This document shows positions 34,895 through 45,411 of a stretch of DNA of 64,000 nt, piece after piece. Position 1 is the stretch's first letter. Every line of letters begins with the position of its first letter. The notes beneath the pieces were generated by a model. It did no database searches. It was given only the letters and a program-made list of their open reading frames with translations, and was not told the origin of the DNA. Location: positions 256,085-320,084 of the forward strand of contig VTPC01000505.1 in assembly GCA_011009095.1 (NCBI GenBank), in the 5' to 3' direction. This DNA comes from Ignelater luminosus. Taxonomy: Eukaryota > Arthropoda > Insecta > Coleoptera > Elateridae. A program made the position numbers and the translations under genes.

Positions 34895-35030
34895 GTTTAT
34901 GGCACGATCTACAGCGAGAGATCAGGAGATCTAGCCGGCCATACCATTGGACCACGTCTTCCTATCCATCTATTAGGTATTCTCTAACATGAAGTGAATA
35001 ATATGGTGGTGCACCATCCTGTCGATACCA
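34895..35030 (-). pseudogene. Mariner-superfamily transposase scrap
   Basis: On the - strand: WYRQDGAPPYYSLHVREYL (second catalytic Asp) and, in a shifted frame, RWIGRRGPMVWPARSPDLS, the block before the third Asp. A frameshift lies between the two around 34972, and a stop follows SPDLSL. Neither terminal repeat was found. Confidence 0.75.
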
Positions 35031-35429
35031 GACAATTAAAACATTAAAATCTCAAGTTTAATTATTTTCGTCAAACCCTCCATATCTCTAAAACTACTAA
35101 TTTTAAATACCAAAATTAACGTCCATAAAATTCCGAGCAAAAAAATTATATTAAGGTGTCCAAGCTTTTCTTCCAAACAGCAATAATAAAAAAATATAAA
35201 TATTATTCCTTACTTTATTTACATGCTGTATATAAAGGGATTATATTTTAATTTGTTGTTTCCCGTCACTCGAGTTTTAATATCGTTTATGCATACAAGG
35301 CAGCGTCATTTACATGAATTTTTATTAATGGTATGTTATTATTAAATTGGATTATTTACAGGTAATATTATCTTGTTTATCAAATAATAGAAATTTATTA
35401 ATTATGTTAATTCTTAATTTGATAATCTA

Positions 35430-36470
35430 GATTTTAACAATGTCTAGAAGTAAATAATTATCAAATAAAGAAAAAAAGATAATCAAAAAGTTAAAAGAAG
35501 AAGGAAAATGTAACATCTCCATAGCCAAACTTTTTCTTGCAGTAAATCAATTATTGGAAAGGATTAAAACATAGAAACTGTTCAACATTCCAGTCGTTCA
35601 GATTGAGTGTTTTAGTGTCTCAAAACGATAGAATTACCTGCTCTAAAATACAAAGAGACGAGGCAGAAAAATACAAAATATCTATTTCCAAATCAACAAT
35701 TCGTAGGAGAATATAGCAAACAGGTCTTTCAACAAGAACTCCTACAAACAGTCCGTATGTGTCACTATTAATAGGAAACAGATAATGTCCTTTTATGAAT
35801 GCACGTATGGTGCAAACCTGCAGAACATTTAAGTTACGATTGCGCAAATTTTACCTTTAATGTACAAACGAGAGGTATTATAATCTAGGGATGCATGGCG
35901 TCCACAGGAGTCGGAAAATTCTATACAGTAAAAGTCATTATAAATGCTACAATGTACAGTCTGCGACATTAGTAATGAGACTCCAGAATGCACGTAAACA
36001 CAACACAAACTTAAAAGAACTAGGTTTCATGTCAATAAAATAGATCGATAATGCCGCAGATACATTTTCGAGTCTTATTACTAATGTCGCAGACTGTACC
36101 TACAAATTTTATAAGAGATTATAGTGAAAGAAGGAAATCGAATCGACTGATAGGTGCACTATTTATTTTCCAACAAGACAATGCGTATACACACAGCCAA
36201 AATAGGGAAAAGATATTTTGAAGAGAATAATAAACAGTCTTACAGTGGTCCCCGCAAAGTCCGGACTTGTCACCGATAGAAAACCTGGGGGATCTCTTAA
36301 AGACTAACATCAGCAAGGGGAAACCAACAAATCTTCTTGAACTGCGAAAACTCTTTGTAGAGGAATGGCACAAAATAGAAGCAAGTTATTGTAAAAAGCT
36401 TGTAGAAAGTATTCCTCGCAGGTTATGCTTATTAAAAGCAGCAAAAAGCGATTACATTGGCCATTAACCG
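35430..36470 (+). pseudogene. Tc1-like transposase remnant, split by a MITE
   Basis: N-terminal part about 35440-35740: MSRSK, then LSNKEKKIIKKLKEEGK and TIRRRI, a paired-like HTH in the Tc1 style. The C-terminal part, about 36150-36467, reads FQQDNA, then WSPQSPDLSPIENL and a tail ending DYIGH with stop at 36465-36467; here the catalytic Glu is in PIENL, the DD34E arrangement of Tc1. The middle with the first Asp is not recognisable, and there are stops (for example soon after MSRSK). A dead copy. Confidence 0.75.
35955..36098. mobile_element. Complete 144-bp MITE inserted in the Tc1 remnant
   Basis: The ends TACAGTCTGCGACATTAGTA (35955 onward) and its inverse (to 36098) form about 28-bp terminal inverted repeats with TA at both borders. 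There is no coding content. The clean ends suggest a fairly young insertion. Confidence 0.88.
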
Positions 36471-37805
36471 TCAAGTAAATATATTTTTGGAAACCTCAAA
36501 ATTTTTGTATTAATTAACTTTTTATTTAACTTTTGATAAAAATTAAAATATTTAATTTTGTGTTTTTGTTTTCTTTTTCTTGAAATGTATTTTTGATTTT
36601 AATTATTATCTTGCACCCTATACCACGAATATTAGAGAAAACTTTAATCTTGTGAAAAGACAGGTAGGCAGATATATTTATGGCGCATACTGTATACGTG
36701 CTCATAGGTCATAACATTTAGACAAAGAATCACTGAGTTTACAAGCAGATTTTGTTAACCTAAAAGAAACAAAGAACAAAAAGGAATCTCAAACCCCTAA
36801 CTGTAGTTTAATGAAACGTTAAAAAAACGTTCTTCGAAAGTTTATATGTTTTAGTGACAGAAATTTCCCCAACGGAAGTTTTTAATTAGCTGATCCGTGT
36901 TTTCTCTTTAAAATTGTTTTAGAAACTAATTGGGAGATATTTTAAATATTCTTCATGCAAGCTCACAGAATATTAATAGTCTCTATAAACGTTTTTGTTG
37001 TAGAAACAAAGTTACACCGTCATCCAGTCTAAGCTTTCACTTAAAACTTTCCAGTAGATCTTAGTGTTAATTTTTTTGTGTCTTTTAAATGCTATTACAG
37101 GTTATTTCTTTAAATACTAGAGCTTTTTATATAGACGATAACTTCAACTGTTTCTTCACTAGGTCATCGCTTAATATAGGTTTGCAATACAATTAAATGT
37201 ATTTTTAAAACCAACTTGCTTATTTCTGATTTGTTATAGTGTTTTTATGAGTTGATTACATCGCAATATTTGCATAAAGTAGATACCCATTTTTCTATAT
37301 TTTTTGTAAATACCTACTCATTTTTTGTTGCTTTCATTAAAATATAAAAAAATTAGTTCGAAGCAAAGATCAATTTTAGCAATAACAGATGGCGCAGTCT
37401 AGAAGAATTGGTGATCACTGGATTGATGTGCTATTGCATTGTTTATTGTATTTGTTTGGTCAGCTGCTAGCATGTGGTGTGTATCTTCTTGACAACAAGA
37501 ATTGCACAGTAAAGTTAAAATTGCTCAGAAACTTTTTGAAGATTTTTCGTTGAATATGTGTAACAGCCAAAATCTATACCGCGGTATGAATTTTATTTCC
37601 CGATCGTCTTTCTTTTTGATGCGGCAATCACTTCTGCACTAGCTTTGGTTTTTCATTCTTTGACCCTGAATATAATACAAAATTGAAGGCAATCGATGAG
37701 ACTATCCACTAGTGCAGATCGTTTCGACTAACCACCACAGATAACGCAGCTATATAACGTCAAATATACACTATGTCAGTTTTTCAATGAAAGATAGGTC
37801 AAACC
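36471..37805. other. Intergenic, nothing recognised
   Basis: Right flank of the Tc1 remnant and AT-rich sequence. No matching Tc1 terminal repeats were found by eye. Confidence 0.4.
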
Positions 37806-38007
37806 GAGCCTGCAGTGTTGGAAAAGATCCTTCCTCTCAGTATCTACGATAGTCTCAGATCCAGATACTTTTTCAAACATAGATCTAGTTCAAATACAAG
37901 ATTAGCTTTTTAATTATGTACCTAGATACAGATCCAAGATCTATCAAAAAGTATCTAGATCCTTCTTAGATACTTTTAATTTAAGTTTTAAAAATATCAT
38001 CACTTGA

Positions 38008-38067
38008 TTTGTTTCTTTTTGGAGTTAAAATTTGATCTCCTGTATTAAACATCCTCTCTACAGGCGT
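38008..38067 (-). pseudogene. hAT transposase dimerisation-domain remnant
   Basis: Reads TPVERMFNTGDQILTPKRN then KSSDD, a good match to the S.P.ER.FS..G.I...KR..L pattern of hATC. A stop lies just before the Ser-Thr-Pro. No BED finger or catalytic core was found. Confidence 0.75.
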
Positions 38068-38536
38068 AGACTATGGCAGTACACTATTCAGTTTTAAAAA
38101 GATTTCTTTTATTGTTGGATATTTATTTAATTAACAGTAGTTATTGTATCTGTACATTCTAAATATTCCAAACATCGTGTGGCAACTGGAGATTGGGATT
38201 TCTGTGAATTCACTTTGAAAAATCAAAAAATTCATCTTTAGATGATTTTTCTAATTGAGAGCTATTAAGAGGAGTTGAGACCTTGTTTACCTCCTATCCT
38301 TTATATACTACACTTTACAGGGTTGTTTTTGCCTGACTGAAGGTATAATGCATCTTATTTTGGTCTGTTTAGAAATAATACCTTAGAAAATTCAAAACGT
38401 GACAAGATTTATCTTTGCAAGAAAAGTCACTTTTACTTAAACGTGTTATTGAAATACGCAGAGAATGTTAATCTTCTCGTTTTCTTTTAGTTGCTAACAC
38501 AGGTCTTGTGTGCATTTCATAAAATACATATACCAG

Positions 38537-39433
38537 CTGATTTTTTTAACATAGAATCTTTAAATATCTGGAGAAACAAGTGTCCTACGAAAAAATACTT
38601 AAAATAAAAAGTTAATATTTTCGCGGGGGAAATTCATGAGTGCTAAAATTAGTCCCCCTCCTCCCTCCTTGAGAGTGGAGCGGGGAGTAACTTTGAAGTC
38701 TTAAATAGGAATCCCCTTTTTATATTGCAGATTAAGATACTCGTCAAAAAATATGAAACTTATTCGAAACAGTTTTTTCGTTTTATGATAGATGACGCTG
38801 TAATCGACGAAATTTAATTTTTCGTTCTTTAATTGAGAACCAATACAGCTGTTTCTTAAAGTTGTTTTCTTTTTATTTTGTGATTTTATTTTGTGTTTTT
38901 ACAACTACTTGAAAGTTATAGTAGAGAATTAAATTCAAATATTATTTCTAACATAAAGAAGTGGTATTTTTTGTAAGAAATAAGAATTTGTGTTTATTTT
39001 TATTAAAATAAATTATTGTATTTATTTTTTGTTAAAAAAATGAAAAAATAAAAAATACAACAATTTAAATGTTGATGTTAGTGCAGGTGAATCAAGAACT
39101 AATAACAAACAAAAATGGTATTTTTTGTTGCAAATGTATTGCAAAATCGAATGTATTGGTTCTCGATTGAAGAAACAAAAAATTAAATTTCGTCGATTAC
39201 AACACCATCCATCATAAATCGAAAAAAATATCTCGAATAAAAGCTTCATATTATTCACAAGGAGAAGGAGAGAGGCTAATTTTAGCCATAGCTACCTAGA
39301 AAGTTCTAGATGGCTATGTTTTAGCACTCATGAATTTCCCCCGCGAAAATATTAACTTTTTATTTCGAGCGTCTTTTTCGTAAGATGCTTGTTTCTCCAG
39401 ATATTTAAAAATTCCAGGTTAAAAAAATCAGTC
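38537..39433. mobile_element. Foldback element, about 0.9 kb, inside the hAT copy
   Basis: The outer arms CTGATTTTTTTAAC (38537 on) and the inverse (to 39433) match over more than 100 bp, including TTTCGCGGGGGAAATTCATG. Inner arms match too (AATTTCGTCGATTACA and TTGAGAACCAATACA with their inverses), leaving a centre of roughly 300 bp. There is no coding content. The left arm carries a GC-richer CCCCTCCTCCC tract with no mate on the right. Confidence 0.85.
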
Positions 39434-41119
39434 CGTATTAAGATGAATTCATGAAAGAGTTATAATCGTAAAGAACCTTGGTCAAAGTAAACAGTTACGC
39501 CAGTCCTTTAATGGTTGATGACAAAATTTATGATTTAAGAGGGTATTATAATGTCTTTGACATCTGGTTAAAATGATTCAAATGCTAGAAACTTTAAACT
39601 TGTTTAATTATCTTTAAAAGAAGCCGAAACTTTCTGTACGTGACGATTACAGAAAGATGCTGCACTAAGGGCACTAACATAATAAAAGCAATTTGAAAGA
39701 CCGCATGACAGCTAATTAACTACCTGAAAATGCAGAGATGCATATATTTTTGTTCATTGTGTGTTTTGCTTTTAAACTTAGAACATCTAGGAACTACCTT
39801 ACATACAAAGTGGTCGCTAGTTTCTTCAATATATTTTAGTAGTGTAATACTTAATAAAAATCTTCACGTTTATAAATTTTTATTTTACTTAAAAAATGTT
39901 AACTTTTGAATGGGTAAGCTTGCGTGTTTTTTTATGTCGGAAGTTGAGTATTAAAAAGGAAATTTTTCAAAAGTTAAATATAATTACTTGGATTGATCTA
40001 GTATGGATCTTGGATCTAAAAGCTTAAGATCCATTCAATTGGTATCTAGATCAGATCAAAAGATATTCTTCAAAACAGTACCTAGATCCTGATATAAGAT
40101 TTTCCGATCGGATCTAGATACTGGAATCTAGATCCTACCCAACACTGCAAGCCTGTACTCTAGCCTACAAATAAAAAAAATCTCGTGTCGATACAACTTT
40201 TCAGCGTGAAACGCTCTATTTTTTGTTTTTGGTGGGTGGGAGCAGAGAAACAAAATCAAGTCGGATCGTTTTTGCGCTCATCTGCTTAGACGAATTCGTT
40301 AGTAGTTAGTGATCTCTATTTCATCTTTCAATGTTCACAAAATACCGACATATACATTCTTAATCTTATGCGTAAATTTGCGTTGTTGAGTAAAAGTTTA
40401 CGAATAACTTTGTATTTAAATCTAACTAATATTTGGATTTACATATTTGCATTCTTTCTTGAATTGCTTAATACTATTAGAATTTCTTATTTCTTCAGGT
40501 AACTCATTAAGGAATCGCAGTCTGTTATAAAATAAACAATCTTGTCTTGTAATATACCCTTTGTTTAATACTCGATCAGTTTAATACGTCCAGCATATCC
40601 ATTATTCAAGTTATTCTTCCACAGCCAATGATTATACGCATCGCTCTATTTTGTAATTTCTGCAGGCGTTTAAAATCGGTTGCATTGGCTAAAAACAATA
40701 TTGTGACGCAACAATCGAGATGAGGGTCAATTTGGCTTTTATAAACGAGTATTCTACACCATCTATTTAATTTACTACTAATTCTACCTAGAAAGCCAAT
40801 TCTCCTAGCAGTTTTCTAAGCATACAGCCTATGAGAGTAGGGTTCTTCTCGGCATGGGCATTTTGACTATGCTTCGCCACGATATTATGTTGCAAGATAA
40901 TATTGAGCTGGTTAAAACCAGTCATCAGCGAGAGAACTTTACTTGCGAACCCCTAAGGGTTTCAGGGTGGAAGACACAGTCAAAAATTAAAACAATGTAG
41001 TAAACTATCGTTAATTAAATAAAACAAACTTTCGAATACAAATCGTCAAAAATATATAAAATCTTTAGGGGTTTTCAAAGTACATAAAATTAACAATAAA
41101 TATGTAAGGTATTATAAAC

Positions 41120-42200
41120 TATCCGACGTAAAAGCTCAGTAACAGAGAAGTTTCCGCCACCGTACTGAGATACAACGGTTTTTAATTTCTCAGACGACGC
41201 CTTATAGCGATGTTGTGCTGCTGCGTGTTTCCGTCATACATCTGCCCCATCTTGGCTTTAGTCTGTGCTTGCTTCTTCTTCAAGCCATCATTGAACTTGT
41301 ATATACTAGTGGGACGAGCAGAGCCCAGCAACGATTAGAAGCCCCATTTAAACGCCTCACAGTTGTTGTTCGTCTTGGGCATGTAGCAGTTCCATAAATT
41401 AATATCAAACAAAGCTGCGACGTGTTCGTTGCCTATTCTACCTACCAACCCAAGTAAACTCAAAGTATGTCGTGAATTCTGCCAGTAATATCTGCATCTC
41501 GTTTGCCGCAAAGAAGGGTTCATCCCTTAGGACATCGTACACCGATTGCGCGTCATCTGGAGGAATAAACGTTAAAGTTTAGAATTAAAAAATTTGATGT
41601 GCAAACTCCGGGTTATTTGAATACTGATAAGCACTTTCGAGAAGGACTGGATTTTACGCTAGACAGCCTTTTAGGCATTTAAGGATGGTTTCTCAAAGTC
41701 GTTTATGATAAATTTCGGCTGCAGCATGGCTCTTTACTTTTCAGACTCGAGAATTCTGGAGTATGTTGCAATGGTTCGGTTCAGGGTAAGACAGTAAAGT
41801 AGAGGGAACGATTTTCCGCTGCGATATCAATGTCTCTCGAACACTTGGTCAAATAGAGGCAGTGGCACCTTCAAGGTTCAATCAACTAACCACAAATCAC
41901 ATGCATTAAAAAACCAGAGGTTGGATTCTGCTCCAAAGATCATTATACGATTAACTGATGATGCACCCGAATCATAAAGAACAATGTCGTTTCCTTTTGC
42001 ATCTTGCTGGAACGAAATTGATGAGTTGATATCTTCTCTTTTATGTGGAATAGGATAATTGTCGCCCGTGCCAGGTCGTATTTTTTTAATTGTGCGCTTC
42101 ACGCTCTGAATTCGCGGCATAACCCCTTGGGTTGCTACAAAAATACACTGCAGGTTCTGGGCAACAATTTGAGCAGAGTGTCATGCAAGTTTTTAGCATT
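41120..42200 (-). pseudogene. MULE transposase remnant
   Basis: Frame 41878-42120 reads PRIQSVKRTIKKIRP, then DIVLYDSGASSVNRIMIFG and ESNLWFF...LWLVD, the block leading to the first catalytic Asp (W..DGTF). Further on, TTYFEFTWVGR and LWNCYMPKTNNNCEAFKWG are the usual late blocks (Y.GR and W......TNN..E.W). Then HPT-like and LKKKQAQTKAKMGQMY follow. Frames change several times and stops occur, for example right after LWLVD. Confidence 0.8.
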
Positions 42201-42666
42201 TTAGCGGATGGTTTTCAGGAATCTCCACTTTTGATTATTTGCTGCACTAGATTCATGGTTACCGGTTCACATGCGTTGAAAAATTCACAGAGTACCTAGA
42301 TACTCTTGCTGCCGTGTGAATCCTGGCTTGGCACTTTAAATCCCGACGTAAATTGCACTTCCAAATTTCTTTCCCGACGCCCTCTCATTCAAAGACAACC
42401 CATACCCCTCCGATCATAACATGCATTTACCCTGGTGGTAGTAATTATCTCGATTTTATTCACCATGTCGAACTAATTAAAAATTGTAGATTATAAGCCC
42501 AATATAACAGAAATTATTAACAAAATAATAATAAATAAAAACCTAAATATATAACAACTGGTGAAAAAGGATGACGTGGTAGACAACAACTACTCTGCGG
42601 AGTTGGACTAAGAATGACTATGAGACAGAAGTTTATCTTACATCTACACACAATTATAGCTCTTAG

Positions 42667-42741
42667 TGGTTAAAATAAACTTAGCCTTGATTGGTTAAAA
42701 AGAACTGGACCGTGATAGGTTAAAATAAACATAGTTGTGAT
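42667..42741. repeat. Three tandem 25-bp repeats
   Basis: TGGTTAAAATAAACTTAGCC and two diverged copies start at 42667, 42692 and 42717, within the MULE remnant. Confidence 0.7.
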
Positions 42742-42846
42742 TATGTTTTAGGTCGGTGCAGTAGTAGGTACTTAGTTAATTTAGTACGTAATTATTATGT
42801 AATCGTTGTTGCGTAATGTTACATAATATTATGTAATCGTTGTTAT

Positions 42847-42871
42847 TATAATATATATATATATATATATT
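42847..42871. repeat. AT microsatellite
   Basis: A run of AT dinucleotides, immediately left of the mariner-like element, giving many TA target sites. Confidence 0.85.
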
Positions 42872-42883
42872 CATAAACATATA

Positions 42884-43665
42884 TACAGTGTGTCCAAGAT
42901 AAGGATGCACAGCATGGGGATCTTGGAAACGGTAAGAGATACAGAATCGGATAAATGGGATGAAAGTTGGCTATTTATAGACCTTTTTGTTAGCGTTTGC
43001 AGAATCTAGACATCTTGGATAGTTTCAGAGATATTTAAAACAATAGATTTTTCGATTTTCGTTATTATTTTTTATTTTATTTATTTGAAGAGATATCGGA
43101 AAACTAAAATCACTTTTCCATTGCCACTTTTTGTTTTCTATTAAAATACGTTAACAAAATTCCTGTACAACGTTTCTGTTTCGAGTAACCATCATCAACC
43201 TCATTTTTTTAAATAGGCGGAAAAACAATAAAAAATTGTTTTGAATAGCTTTTGTTGTCACGATTCTAATAATGTAAACATGATAGGGTTATTTTGGTTT
43301 TGATTTTTTTGTGTTGAACGCTGCTGTGACCAACTGTAATAATTGCTGTTCATCTTCAAAATTTTTGTTGAGCACATGATTCTTGCCATAACTCCAGAAG
43401 AAAAAAATCTAACGGTGTTAGATCAGGTGATCGTGCAGGCCAGGGTCCTACAGAATGCGTTTATTTATAGCATAAAAAATAATAACAAAAATCGAGAAAT
43501 CTACTTTTTTTTAAATATCTCTGTAACTATCCAAGGTGTTTAGATTTTGCAAACGCCGACAAAAAGGTCCTAAAATAGCCAACTTTCATCCCATTTAACT
43601 GATTCTGTATCTCTTACCATTTCCAAGATCCCCACGCTGTGCATCCTTATCTTGGACACACTGTA
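42884..43665 (-). mobile_element. Mariner-superfamily deletion derivative, 782 bp
   Basis: Bounded by TA, with terminal inverted repeats of about 150 bp starting CAGTGTGTCCAAGATAAGG. On the - strand around 43380-43443 it keeps a piece of transposase, WPARSPDLTPLDFF, the block with the third catalytic Asp, followed by LLELWQE. All of the rest of the transposase is gone, so it moves only if helped by a full copy. A truncated sister lies at 14730-15125. Confidence 0.88.
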
Positions 43666-44530
43666 TAGTAGAAACCCTTTGTCAAAAACGTAATCAAAAT
43701 GCCCGTATCGGAAAGTGCCCTTGCCGGGAAGTGTCCTACCGGGAAATACCGGTGCCGAAAAATGCCCGTGCCGACAGTCTACATATTTATTAAATTTTAA
43801 CCTGCTATCTATAATAACACCCAAGTATTTAAATTCTTCAACAAATCCTATCCGAGAATTTCAATATTATTCGTTAAGTCAGCACAAAGCTTAGTAAATA
43901 TTACCATCGTTTTAGTTTTCGAAGCGTTAGATGTTAATTTCTTTTGCTTGAGCGATCAGGATAGCTTGCGGACGTCGGAGTTAACCCTCTGTATTTCTGT
44001 ATTGATGTTTCTGTCTACTGCTGCAATTAAGGTATCATTAGTAAAGAGGTTTATCTCGCAAAATTCCAGAGTAGCAATAATGTCGTTTATGTAACACTAG
44101 AAATAGAATCGGATCAAGAATTAACTCTTGTGGCGCTTCTAGACTGAATCTTTCTTTTGACGATTGTATTTCATTAAATCTGGTAATTTGATATCTTCCC
44201 GTTAGGTAACTCTCAAACCATTTATATGCCATACCGTTGATTTTGTAATTTTTCATTTTCTTTAACTTTACGTTTCTTTTCTGTATTTGCTTTCCATTTA
44301 ACTGATATAAAATTTAGAGCTGTTTCGCAAAAGTGGTGTTTTCTAAATGCTGATTGACATTCAGTAAATAATTCATTATTTTCTAAACAATCAAGTAATT
44401 GGTCTTTTACTGTTTGTTCCATAATGTCTTCTAACGCAGGGAGCATGTTAAATGAACCTAGATTCCTCACATTTATTGCTAAGAAGCAAATAGGATTGAA
44501 AGCAGAAGAGTTATCTCTCTTCAAGGCTTT

Positions 44531-44860
44531 TCATCCCCTAGTTTCTCATGTTCTTCTGTTCATAACTTTTTTATTATTAATGTTACTCTAAATAATTGTA
44601 AATAAAAGTTGTAGATAATTGTATTATCCACAATTATGCTTTGTATAAAATTCTTGTCAGACTTATGGTTACAGAGATAAAGAAGAAAAAGTAATTAAAT
44701 CATTAGTTTTAAGCTGGTGGTCGAATGACAACACGCCTAGTCTCAAAAACTCAGTTTTACACTCACTACCGACCCCCTACGAAATCCGAAAAAAACGCTG
44801 TCTACTCAAAATGCACGGTTGGACATTCTTTGAAGCCGGATTAATTGTATTACTTTTTTA
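44531..44860. other. Intergenic, nothing recognised
   Basis: Upstream flank of the LINE; its 5' part (endonuclease) is missing. Confidence 0.4.
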
Positions 44861-44869
44861 GTGTTTTAT

Positions 44870-45400
44870 TTCCAACATTTCAATAAGATACCTTATCTAG
44901 TAGTTCAGTCACTTTAGTACATATTTTGACGAATAAAGAAAAGTTGACGTAGCGTTTTGATTTTTTTGTATATACAGGGTGTTAAAACAAATAGAGTCGA
45001 CAACTCCAAGAGGGTGTAGTACTCATTAAAATAATGTAAAAAGTCTACATAAACATGTGTTCAGAAATGCATTATTTTCGAGATATAGAGTGTCAAAGTT
45101 TCATTTAGAATTTCTTGTTTCTTCAATATTTCAAAAACGAAGTGAGATATCGGGATGAGATTTTCAACGTTTTGTTAGTTTAAGGTTTCCACTACCTTAC
45201 GTAGTTTTGTGTTTGTTATTTTTATAAGAGGCGGGGAACAGAAGGAAGGGGGACTAACCCTCTGCTCTAAAGAAAATTATTACGTCACTGAGAAATCAAA
45301 CTTTATATTTTCGAAATTAACAATCGATTTGATAAAAAAAATTTCTTGCATTTTTCCCACAAAATGCGTTATTTTTTAGTAAAACCGGATTAGTGAAAAT
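44870..45400. repeat. Repeat fragments next to the palindrome
   Basis: 44900-44970 resembles the inner arm of the following palindrome (shared TTCAGTCA and CATATTTTGAC blocks, then TTTTTTTGTATA). It is followed at 44975 by TACAGGGTGTTAAAAC, which looks like the end of a mariner-type element, but no partner end was found. Confidence 0.45.
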
Positions 45401-45411
45401 TTTTTAAATGC

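Larger units (their letters stand above)
37814..40147 (-). mobile_element. hAT-superfamily DNA transposon, 2.33 kb, with nested foldback element
   Basis: Starts CAGTGTTGG and ends CCAACACTG, followed by 8-bp target duplications CGAGCCTG (37806-37813) and CAAGCCTG (40148-40155), which differ at one base. Subterminal regions are full of GATCTAGAT-type repeats on both sides, usual for hAT ends. A transposase C-terminus on the - strand (38008-38067, TPVERMFNTGDQILTPKRN) is the hATC dimerisation block. The rest of the transposase is not visible, so the copy is deleted and inactive. Confidence 0.88.
40851..43786 (-). mobile_element. Mutator-like (MULE) transposon remnant inserted in the LINE
   Basis: Tips: CTCGGCATGGGCATTTTGAC at the left and the inverse of GTCGGCACGGGCATTTT at the right. 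The right end holds two or three diverged repeats of that motif (CGATACGGGCATTTTGATTA near 43690-43715 on the - strand). The interior has MULE transposase blocks on the - strand. I could not make out the 8-11-bp target duplication expected for MULEs. The mariner-like element at 42884-43665 was inserted just inside the right end. Confidence 0.75.
40390..44530 (-). mobile_element. LINE (Jockey/CR1-like), split by a Mutator-like insertion
   Basis: From 44530 down to 43787 the - strand reads reverse-transcriptase blocks in order: MLPALEDIMEQTV, ECQSAFRKHH, YKWFESYLTGRYQ, SKTKTMVIFTK, LGVIIDSRLKFN. The next block (ARRIGFLGRI, then SQIDPHLDCC and LQKLQNRAMRIII) appears only at 40835 and below. So about 2.9 kb has been inserted between the RT and the C-terminal part. 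Frames carry stops and shifts (for example in the LNWLS-like block near 40580), so the element is dead. The 3' end is near 40390. Confidence 0.85.

Noticed and set aside
45241-45300. Possible polypurine-type tract marking an LTR element near 45.24 kb
   Set aside because: No paired LTRs or pol motifs nearby; better explained by the foldback neighbourhood.
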